From contig CBDTUS010000111.1 in the NCBI GenBank assembly GCA_965363725.1, positions 1-12,152 of the forward strand: 12,152 bases of DNA, written 5' to 3'. The DNA comes from JAGLCY01 sp965363725. GTDB lineage: Bacteria; Krumholzibacteriota; Krumholzibacteriia; LZORAL124-64-63. Below are positions 5,762 through 12,152 of the stretch, one piece after another. The translations under genes and the position numbers were made by a program. The notes under the pieces are model-generated. The model did not search any database, had not been told where the DNA came from, and saw only the letters and a program-made list of their open reading frames with translations. Within the stretch, counting starts at the first letter, position 1, and every line of letters begins with the position of its first letter.

Positions 5762-7912
5762 ATGATCAGCCAAAGTCTTTCCCGTTATCGAATCGTTTCC
5801 CAGATCGCCTCCGGAGGCATGGGATCGGTTTATGTGGCCCGCGACACCAAACTGGAACGTTCCATTGCCCTGAAGGTTCTGCCTCCGGACGTGGCCGCCG
5901 ACCCCAGCGTCCTGGCGCGGTTCCGGCAGGAGGCGAGGGCCATCGCGGCCGTAAATCACCCCAACATCGTGGTCATCCATTCGGTGGAGGAAGTCGGTGA
6001 CACCCACTTCATCACCATGGAATTGATCGAGGGTCGGACCCTGGCCGAAATCATGGCCGAGGACGAAATCGGGCTGGAATTCTTTTTCGACGTGGCCATC
6101 CCGCTGGCCAGCGCCCTGGAGGCCGCCCACGCCCAGGGCGTGACCCACCGCGACCTGAAGCCCGCCAACATCATGGTCACCCACGCGGGCCAGGTGAAGG
6201 TGCTCGATTTCGGGCTGGCCAAGATGGTGCGCCCGGACGCCCCACCGGTTGACCCCGATTCCCGGACCGAAACCATGATCGCCGATGACCTGATCCTCGG
6301 CACCCCCAACTACATGTCTCCCGAACAGGCGCGTAGCCGACCGGCCGACCATCGTTCGGACATTTTTTCCGTGGGCGCGGTCATGTACCACCTGATCACC
6401 GGGCACCGCCCCTTCTCCGGGCGCACGGCCACCGAAATCCTGGCGTCCGTCATCCGGGACACTCCCACGCCTCCGATCATGGTCATTCCCGAATGCCCGT
6501 CCCAGCTCAGTCGCCTGATCGATCGGTGCCTGGCCAAGGACCCCGACAAGCGGTTCTCCAGCGTGACCGAACTGCGCGTCCAGCTCGAACTGATCCGCGA
6601 CCTGGTGGCCCAGGAAAACCAGGGGATCATCCATTCCATCGCCGTGCTGCCCTTTGTCGACATGAGCCCCCAGAAGGACCAGGATCATTTCTGCACGGGG
6701 ATCGCCGAGGAAATCATCAATGCCCTGGCCGGTGTGGACACCCTCAAGGTGGTGTCACGCATGTCGTCCTTCCAGTACCGCGACATGGGCGGGGACACCC
6801 GGGAGATCGGCACCAAGCTCGGTGTTCAGACCCTGCTGGAAGGCAGTGTGCGCAAGGCCGGCGAAAAGTTGAGGATCATTGCCCAGCTGATCGATGTCAG
6901 CGACGGCTGCCACATCTGGTCCCAGCGTTTCGACCGGGATCTGAGCGACATTTTCGAGGTGCAGGACGAAATTGCGCAGAGTGTCGTCAAGGCCCTGAGG
7001 CTGAGCATCGACCCGGACCGCGAGCCCCACCTCGTGGAAGTCCGCACCCATGACCCGGCGGCCTACGACTTTTACCTGCGGGGCCGGGAGTTTTTCCGGC
7101 GCTGGGGCAAACGCAACATCCAGATCGCCCAGCGCATGTTCAACCAGGCCAGCGCCATCGACCCGGCCTTCGCCTCGGCTCACGCCGGTCTGGCCGACAC
7201 CTATTCGTACCTCTTCATGTATATCAACAGCAGCCCCGAGAACCTGGAACAGGCGGATCAGAACAGTGCGCGGGCCCTGGAGCTGGATCCCGCCTTGGCC
7301 GAAGCCCACGCCTCGCGCGGGCTGGCCCTGTCCTTGAGCAAGAGCCACGAAGCGGCTGCGCGATCATTCCACACGGCGATCGACCTGGACCCCAACCTGT
7401 TCGAGGCCTTCTACTTCTTTGCCCGCGACCTGGTGGTGCAGGGTCGGTACGAAGACGCCGTCGTCTACTACGATCAGGCTCACGCGGTGAGCCCTGACGA
7501 TTACCAGATCCCCATCCTGCAGGCCCAGATCCATCACTCCCTGGGCCAAACCGAGGCCGAGGAAAAGGCCAACCGCCTGGGCATGGAGCTGGCCGAAAAA
7601 GCCATTCTCCTGAATCCCGAGGACGCCCGCGCCTGCTACATGGGCGCCGGGGCGATGATCCGTCTGGGGCAGGAAAAACGGGGCCTCCAGTGGGCCAACC
7701 GGGCGCTGGCGCTGGATCCCGACGATCCGGCCATCCTGTACAACGTGGCCTGCAACCTGTCGGGCCTGGGGCAGATCAAAGAAGCCATCGACTGCCTGGA
7801 GCGGACGGTGAAGGTGGGTGCGGCCTACAAGGATTGGATGATGAACGACACGGACCTGGACCCGCTGCGCGAGGAGCCCCGCTTCAAGAAGCTGGTGGAA
7901 AGTCTGGGCTAG
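5762..7912 (+). CDS. Ser/Thr protein kinase with TolB-like and TPR regions
   Basis: This is a 716-residue protein. The ATG at 5762 is chosen because GGAG (5752-5755) lies 6 bases upstream and the kinase fold begins at once; an earlier in-frame ATG at 5681 overlaps the transposase tail. Kinase domain about 9-290: glycine loop IASGGMGSVY (15-24), ATP lysine K38, alpha-C Glu57, catalytic loop HRDLKPAN (129-136, Asp131), DFG (149-151), and GTPNYMSPEQ (180-189) ending the activation segment. All catalytic residues are present, so it should phosphorylate Ser/Thr. Residues about 298-430 (IAVLPFVDMS ... LLEGSVRK ... WSQRFDRDL ... VQDEIAQSV) match the TolB N-terminal-like domain of adenylate cyclase/CadC-type regulators. 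Residues about 440-716 are TPR-like helical repeats for partner binding. No membrane segment is evident, so it is probably cytoplasmic. Its stop lies 9 bases from the convergent gene at 7922. Targets are unknown. Confidence 0.9.
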   Translation: MISQSLSRYRIVSQIASGGMGSVYVARDTKLERSIALKVLPPDVAADPSVLARFRQEARAIAAVNHPNIVVIHSVEEVGDTHFITMELIEGRTLAEIMAEDEIGLEFFFDVAIPLASALEAAHAQGVTHRDLKPANIMVTHAGQVKVLDFGLAKMVRPDAPPVDPDSRTETMIADDLILGTPNYMSPEQARSRPADHRSDIFSVGAVMYHLITGHRPFSGRTATEILASVIRDTPTPPIMVIPECPSQLSRLIDRCLAKDPDKRFSSVTELRVQLELIRDLVAQENQGIIHSIAVLPFVDMSPQKDQDHFCTGIAEEIINALAGVDTLKVVSRMSSFQYRDMGGDTREIGTKLGVQTLLEGSVRKAGEKLRIIAQLIDVSDGCHIWSQRFDRDLSDIFEVQDEIAQSVVKALRLSIDPDREPHLVEVRTHDPAAYDFYLRGREFFRRWGKRNIQIAQRMFNQASAIDPAFASAHAGLADTYSYLFMYINSSPENLEQADQNSARALELDPALAEAHASRGLALSLSKSHEAAARSFHTAIDLDPNLFEAFYFFARDLVVQGRYEDAVVYYDQAHAVSPDDYQIPILQAQIHHSLGQTEAEEKANRLGMELAEKAILLNPEDARACYMGAGAMIRLGQEKRGLQWANRALALDPDDPAILYNVACNLSGLGQIKEAIDCLERTVKVGAAYKDWMMNDTDLDPLREEPRFKKLVESLG

Positions 7913-7921
7913 GAGACCCGG

Positions 7922-8890
7922 TCAGAAATAGTACCTCAGATTGATGAGGGTCGAGGCCAGCTTGGCGGTCTTATCGGCGTTAATCGGTTTGTACCAGCTG
8001 TAGGCGAAGTCGAGGCTGATCAGGAAATCGGTGGTGCCGGTAAAGGCCACCCGCACCAGGAGTTCATACAGGGAGTCGGCCAGTTCCTCCCCACCTTCAG
8101 GAAAGGAGTCCGCCTGGAACGCCAATACGATGCCCAAGGGAACGGACGTCTTGGATTTGAGATCGAAATCCGCGGCGGCGCCCAGCTGAACGAATATCTT
8201 TTCCGATTCGCTTCTATCGATGGACTCGCCCAGCCCCGCCTGCCCGGAAAAATTGAACCCCACCAGTTCGCTGGCCGCCCAGGCGTAGCGTAGGCCGGCA
8301 CCGCCACGGGTTAGTGGAACCTTGCGCACCAGGGGTACGTTGGTCCCGTCGATGGCTCCATTCACGAATCCCAGCAGGTCCACCGCCGTGGTGTTGGTGT
8401 TCCAGACATTGAGAGTTCCGGAAAGCGCTGTTTTCTCACCTTCCGAAAGCCGGAACATCCACCCGAATTCGAACCCCATGTTGGCCGTCACACCCTGGGC
8501 CAACAAGGCTTCGGTGCCGGTACCCAGCCGACCGAGAATACGAATGTGGGCCAGGAACGCCACCCAGTCCTTCACGGCCTGCTGGTATTCGAATTCGAGA
8601 ATGGCGTTGAGCAGGTCGCCTTTGAGCCCCACCACCTGACTGCCGTCGATCTCCAGAACCGGAATGAAGAGGTCCACGGCCTTGCCCATGCCCAGGGAAT
8701 TGCGGACATAGGTCCGGATGAAAGGATCGCTGGTCAGGTTGTTGGGCGTGAAGCGGTGATCACCAAGCCGGGGAATCTTGTCTTCAGGCAGTGGATAATC
8801 AGGAGCCTCTTCTGCCAGGCTTGCCCATGGCAACAGGACCATGAGTCCCCAGGCAGCCAGAAGAACACTGAAAATTTTCATAGCCCGCAT
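7922..8890 (-). CDS. Outer-membrane beta-barrel protein, unknown function
   Basis: This is a 322-residue protein starting at the ATG ending at 8890, which has GAGG 8 bases upstream; a GTG at 8899 in the same frame is the alternative. The signal peptide MRAMKIFSVLLAAWG... is likely cleaved after SLA (residue 26). The mature part alternates short amphipathic strands (for example TALSGTLNVWN, RGGAGLRYAWAASE, GIVLAFQAD, FLISLDFAYSWY) and ends LRYYF, the terminal-aromatic signature used by the BAM complex for outer-membrane insertion. It begins 5 bases after the stop of the upstream barrel gene, so the two are probably co-transcribed. I do not recognise a named family; a transport or structural barrel is likely. 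It converges with the kinase gene. Confidence 0.75.
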   Translation of the reverse strand: MRAMKIFSVLLAAWGLMVLLPWASLAEEAPDYPLPEDKIPRLGDHRFTPNNLTSDPFIRTYVRNSLGMGKAVDLFIPVLEIDGSQVVGLKGDLLNAILEFEYQQAVKDWVAFLAHIRILGRLGTGTEALLAQGVTANMGFEFGWMFRLSEGEKTALSGTLNVWNTNTTAVDLLGFVNGAIDGTNVPLVRKVPLTRGGAGLRYAWAASELVGFNFSGQAGLGESIDRSESEKIFVQLGAAADFDLKSKTSVPLGIVLAFQADSFPEGGEELADSLYELLVRVAFTGTTDFLISLDFAYSWYKPINADKTAKLASTLINLRYYF

Positions 8891-8895
8891 GGAGA

Positions 8896-9546
8896 TCACC
8901 TCGTTCCCAGGGGAAAGAGTAGCCCGGCCAGAAGCTGGAAACCGCTGGACCGGAAACGGGCGGGCACGGAATAGTTCTCGTCCCCGATCTCCGTGTCGGC
9001 CACGTTCAACAAACTCTGGGAATACCGCAGCTCGAGGGTCAGAAAAGGGGATCCCAGGGGAATTTTACCACCGAAGGCGAAATCCATGGAGAGGTCGAAT
9101 TTACGCATGATCTCCTGGACGTCGATTTCCTCTCCCAGCAAATCCAGGTTGGCGCTCATCAGGAAGGCGAAGTCCAATCCCCCGGAAAAATAGGTCGATC
9201 CGCTGCCCGTCTCGATCTTGAACAGGACCGGCACCGAGAAATAGTCCAGACTCAGTTCATTCTGTATGGGATCTTGGCCCTCGGTGATGGGCTTGAGGGT
9301 GATATTGCTTCCCTTTTGAAGGTAGGCGGGATGAAGGCCGAGGAACACGTCCTTGGCGATCCGGATCTCACCGAAGAGGCCGGCCACCAGACCTTTCCTG
9401 GTTTGGTAGGAGGTGCCGGGAGGAGTGTCGCCCGAAAGTTTGCCGGAGTTGATGCCGCCGTAAAAACCCACGGCACCGTCGGCGTATCCCTGGGACACGC
9501 CAAACGCCATTAACAGGGAACACAAGACAAGAATGCGCGCGAGCAA
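8896..9546 (-). CDS. PorT-like outer-membrane beta-barrel protein
   Basis: This is a 216-residue protein beginning at a TTG (9544-9546) with a strong GGGGAGGGG site 3 bases upstream. This start gives a clean signal peptide, MLARILVLCSLLMAFGVSQG, cleaved near GYA (residue 22). The mature sequence has the pattern of the PorT/OmpA-like outer-membrane barrel family: an initial GFYGGINSG strand, FGEIRIAKDVFLGLHPAYLQKG, LDYFSVPVLFKIETG (the LxYxxxPVLxK signature), SGGLDFAFLMSA, DFAFGGKIPLG and LELRYSQSLLNV. In Bacteroidota PorT belongs to the type IX secretion apparatus, but many proteins of this fold have other roles, so only the fold is called. The C-terminus ends LLFPLGTR, not an aromatic residue. 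It precedes the second barrel gene by 5 bases, and the C25 peptidase gene lies upstream on the same strand. Confidence 0.75.
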   Translation of the reverse strand: MLARILVLCSLLMAFGVSQGYADGAVGFYGGINSGKLSGDTPPGTSYQTRKGLVAGLFGEIRIAKDVFLGLHPAYLQKGSNITLKPITEGQDPIQNELSLDYFSVPVLFKIETGSGSTYFSGGLDFAFLMSANLDLLGEEIDVQEIMRKFDLSMDFAFGGKIPLGSPFLTLELRYSQSLLNVADTEIGDENYSVPARFRSSGFQLLAGLLFPLGTR

Positions 9547-9576
9547 CTTCCCCTCCCCAGAACCATGCCGTGACCA

Positions 9577-9588
9577 AGGATTAATCCT
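9577..9588. promoter_or_regulatory. 12-bp perfect palindrome upstream of the barrel genes
   Basis: AGGATTAATCCT reads the same on both strands and lies 31 bases upstream of the TTG start at 9546, next to the stem of the hairpin at 9587-9616. It could be a binding site for a dimeric regulator of the two barrel genes, or part of the terminator structure of the peptidase gene. No known operator was recognised. Confidence 0.25.
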
Positions 9589-9616
9589 CCACCCGAACCC
9601 TAAGGTAAGGGTGGAG
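9587..9616 (-). terminator. Hairpin after the C25 peptidase gene, possible terminator
   Basis: CTCCACCC (9587-9594) and GGGTGGAG (9609-9616) form a perfect 8-bp stem around a 14-base loop, 12 bases past the peptidase stop codon on the minus strand. There is no clear T-run after it (GATTAATCC follows), so termination may be partial, leaving some read-through into the barrel genes. Confidence 0.4.
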
Positions 9617-9628
9617 TAAATCCCATGG

Positions 9629-12152
9629 TTATTTCAGCAACAGCATTTTTCCATTCAGGGTCTGTCCATTCGCGATCAGGCGGTAAAAATACATACCGCT
9701 GGCGGCTTGCCGCCCGGTGTTGTCACGGCCCGTCCATACCGCCTGGTGCCTGCCGGCGGGCAGTGATTCGTCCGCCAGGATGGCGATCAGCTTGCCCCTG
9801 AGGTCATAGACCCGCAGTTGGGCGTGGGTCGCCTTCGGCAAGTCGAAACTGATCGTGGTCATGGGGTTGAACGGATTGGGATAGTTGGCGCCCAGGGCCA
9901 GTTTTGCCGGGATTTCCCGGTCATTGGCCGCACTGGGTGTCCGGGGGGCATAGCCTATCTCCAGGCACCACTCGTTCAGGACGCCGATGAAACCGTAGGC
10001 GTGATCCCGCAGGGTCAGGGTCCAGTCACCGTTGATCTCTTCACCGATGAAAGCCCCGAGGCCTGCCGCGGGCGTCAACGTGTCGGGATACCAACCGACG
10101 ATATTGTCCGCGTACCCACCGCTCTGGTCATGCAGCAGGACCGAGGTGCCTTCCGGCGAGGTCAGGGTGATTTCCAGGTTGCCGACCCAGTTGTGGGAGA
10201 CATCCGTATAGACCCGGACCCAGTCGACGGCTCCGGATTCCACGAAGGTCTGAGAGGTGGAAACCCCGAGGTCGGGCGGATCGGGGATCTCCAGGGCCGG
10301 TTGGGCGCACATTTCAGCGGAATATACCTGCCACAGTTCGAGGTCCAGGCCGGTGATGTGCTCCCCTTCGGCCACGGTGATCTCTTCGTAGCCGGTGGAC
10401 CAACCCTCCTTGGCAGCCGTGATCTGGAAGGTCCCCGCTTCCAGATCCATCAGGTGCCAGGAACCGTTGGCGGCGGTGACGGTCTGGTGGCCACCCGGTT
10501 CCGCGGTCACCACGATGCCCGAATGATCGGCCTGCCCACCTAGCGTGACCACGCCGTGGGCGCTGGTCTGGGTGACGACGGGGAAGGCCTCACTGTAGAT
10601 ATCAAAGCCCTCCTTGAGGATCCAGGCCGTGATCACACCCGGCTCGGTCGGTGTGATCTCCAGAACGCCGTCGGCCGATTCGACAAACCCGACTCCCGGC
10701 ACCTGCGCACGGATCTCAATCTCGGGGGTTTCCCCCAGCGCTTGGAGGGTGCCCGGCAGATTCAGGATGAAAATGCCGGCGATTCCAGGCTCGGTCAGAA
10801 CGCTCAGGTCGGGATCCACCAGCGGAGTCGCCGTCACCATCACGGTATTGTTGAACAGGAACCCGGTGGAAAAGTGTGAGCCGACCATTTTCAATTCCGT
10901 GCCGTAGGGATAATTCACACTCAGCACGGCCATCCCGTTCTCGTCGGTGGTGGCGGTCATGCCGAAGGTCATCGAATCGGTGAGCTGGAGGTCAACGTCC
11001 TTGATCGGTGTCACACCGTCGTTCTCCAGAACGGTGACCATCACCCTCGTGGATATGCCCGAAATTATGATGGCCGGCTCGATGGTCACGACCGAAGGAG
11101 ACACGACGGGCAGGGTGTCCACGCTCGTGACCTTGTTGAAGGCGGTCACGGTCAAGGTCATTTCCATGTTCTGGGCGGGTGGGTTGGCCATGGTGATGGT
11201 GGCCAGTCCCCCGGCGTCCGTCCGGCCCGTTCCGTATAGCACACCATCGGCGTACAACGCACAAAGAGCGCCTTCGACGCCGGCGACTTCCACCTCATAT
11301 TCTTCCATGCCGATGAACACGACACCGGAGTGGCTGACGACCATCTCCTGGGCCGTCCTCGTGCGCACGGAAACCGAGGGGTCCCCGAAGATCATCCAGT
11401 TACGGAACTCTTCCGCGCCGGCCGAACCGGTGGCATCCATCATGTAGCAGGAACCGCTGTACCAGAGGCCGCCGATGGTGCGCTTCTCGTCGACGATCAA
11501 CAGGTCCACCGCCTCGTCCTGGGCGTACATCGGGGGGCTCCAGGACTGGCTGATGTAGGACATGTAGGTGGCGATGGCGCCGGTGGGATTGCCCCCGTTG
11601 GTTGCCCGCAACCAGGCTTCGCCGAAACAGGTGCCACTGGTGAAGGTCCCGTTGTTGCAGGCCACACTGAGGATGAAAGGCAGCTGGCCCTCGTTGGTCA
11701 AGGCGTTAACATTGCCGTTGCTGAAGCCCGTCGTCCCCCAGGAGGTCGTGCTGCCGTGGCCCACGTAATTGATGATTCCGCGGCCCTCGTTGACGGCATT
11801 GGCGACCATCGAGGACGAGGCGCCCGGATCGTAGATCTGATCCACCTGGTCGTAACCGTAACCCAGCAGATCATCACGGATGTAATTCTGGTGCTCGATA
11901 TCGTACTCGCCGAAGTGGCCGGGGCCCTCATCCGAAGCCATGCCAATGCCACTCTGCAGCCAGTCCGAACCGCTGCCTGCGGGCGTGTCCCGTTCGTAGG
12001 CGATTGTGCGCGCCACCTGGGTCATGACATGTTCGGGCGACTCGGCCGAAAAACGGCCCACGAAGATTTCGGGGTAATTGTCGTTGCCGGCAAGCAGAGA
12101 GTAGACCGGATCCGAATCGCTGCCGTACTTCGGCACGTGCTGGGCGTCACCG
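9629..12152 (-). CDS. Gingipain-type C25 cysteine peptidase with P domain and T9SS sorting domain (partial)
   Basis: The gene enters from the right edge; the frame is open to 12151, so the N-terminus (signal peptide, propeptide) is missing. Counting residue 1 at base 12136, residues 1-260 are the peptidase C25 domain: DPVYSLLAGND, catalytic His127 in INYVGHGS (11756-11758), catalytic Cys160 in LPFILSVACNNGTF (11657-11659), and closing FGDPSVSVRTRT. Residues about 265-520 are several Ig-like beta domains. Residues about 525-600 resemble a carboxypeptidase regulatory-like domain. Residues about 608-727 form a P/Homo B domain (VRVYTDVSHNWVGNLEITL ... SPEGTSVLLHDQSGG ... INGDWTLTLRD). Residues 748-835 are a FlgD-like/type A sorting domain (NYPNPFNP, LRVYDLRGK, ASGMYFYRL, KMLLLK). 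The protein is probably secreted by a type IX-like route as a surface or extracellular endopeptidase. The specificity pocket cannot be judged here. Confidence 0.92.
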   Translation of the reverse strand, partial: GDAQHVPKYGSDSDPVYSLLAGNDNYPEIFVGRFSAESPEHVMTQVARTIAYERDTPAGSGSDWLQSGIGMASDEGPGHFGEYDIEHQNYIRDDLLGYGYDQVDQIYDPGASSSMVANAVNEGRGIINYVGHGSTTSWGTTGFSNGNVNALTNEGQLPFILSVACNNGTFTSGTCFGEAWLRATNGGNPTGAIATYMSYISQSWSPPMYAQDEAVDLLIVDEKRTIGGLWYSGSCYMMDATGSAGAEEFRNWMIFGDPSVSVRTRTAQEMVVSHSGVVFIGMEEYEVEVAGVEGALCALYADGVLYGTGRTDAGGLATITMANPPAQNMEMTLTVTAFNKVTSVDTLPVVSPSVVTIEPAIIISGISTRVMVTVLENDGVTPIKDVDLQLTDSMTFGMTATTDENGMAVLSVNYPYGTELKMVGSHFSTGFLFNNTVMVTATPLVDPDLSVLTEPGIAGIFILNLPGTLQALGETPEIEIRAQVPGVGFVESADGVLEITPTEPGVITAWILKEGFDIYSEAFPVVTQTSAHGVVTLGGQADHSGIVVTAEPGGHQTVTAANGSWHLMDLEAGTFQITAAKEGWSTGYEEITVAEGEHITGLDLELWQVYSAEMCAQPALEIPDPPDLGVSTSQTFVESGAVDWVRVYTDVSHNWVGNLEITLTSPEGTSVLLHDQSGGYADNIVGWYPDTLTPAAGLGAFIGEEINGDWTLTLRDHAYGFIGVLNEWCLEIGYAPRTPSAANDREIPAKLALGANYPNPFNPMTTISFDLPKATHAQLRVYDLRGKLIAILADESLPAGRHQAVWTGRDNTGRQAASGMYFYRLIANGQTLNGKMLLLK

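Noticed and set aside
5654..6688. Long open frame of 344 codons on the minus strand opposite the kinase gene
   Set aside because: It mirrors the codon structure of the kinase in GC-rich DNA, runs into the IS91 scar, and has no recognisable domain.
1..12152. CRISPR array, tRNA, rRNA or phage genes
   Set aside because: No regularly spaced direct repeats, cloverleaf-like sequences, rRNA signatures or phage structural motifs were seen on either strand.

Overview
The window looks like a chromosomal segment from a GC-rich, Gram-negative, uncultured bacterium of the FCB/candidate-phylum type (for example Krumholzibacteriota, Latescibacterota or Eisenbacteria-like). The reasons are two secreted proteins with FlgD-like/T9SS type A C-terminal modules (one with the NYPNPFNP motif), a gingipain-type C25 peptidase, two outer-membrane beta-barrel proteins, and a Ser/Thr kinase fused to TolB-like and TPR regions. 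The phylum is inferred from protein families only.

Layout. 1-119 (+): the last 38 codons of aroC (chorismate synthase). 297-1952 (+): a secreted HAF-repeat protein with a C-terminal sorting-type domain. 1953-5684: an accessory insert. It begins directly behind the HAF stop codon with a frameshifted C-terminal remnant of an IS91-family transposase (1953-2417), followed by an AT-rich gene-free stretch and a minus-strand gene remnant that keeps its stop codon and a strong terminator (2605-2813). Next comes a tight three-gene operon: a YtrA-type GntR regulator, an ABC ATPase and an ABC-2 type permease (2831-4811), with 4-bp ATGA overlaps. The insert ends with the N-terminal 60% or less of an IS91-family transposase (5049-5684). 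5762-7912 (+): Ser/Thr kinase-TolB-TPR protein. 7922-12152 (-): two outer-membrane barrel proteins in tandem and, upstream of them, a C25 peptidase that runs off the right edge.

How the parts work together. The GntR/ABC/permease operon is a self-contained drug- or envelope-stress-type exporter unit with its own repressor. It is bracketed by IS91 transposase pieces in permuted order (C-terminal piece on the left, N-terminal piece on the right, same strand), which suggests that it arrived or was rearranged by rolling-circle transposition. The right part looks like host surface biology: a C25 peptidase probably exported by a type IX-like system, next to two barrel proteins, converging on a signalling kinase.

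No CRISPR array, tRNA or rRNA was seen. I found no clearly new enzymatic system. The most unusual structure is the permuted IS91 pieces around the exporter operon, together with the truncated minus-strand gene next to it. Family assignments are from recognition of motifs, not from database searches.
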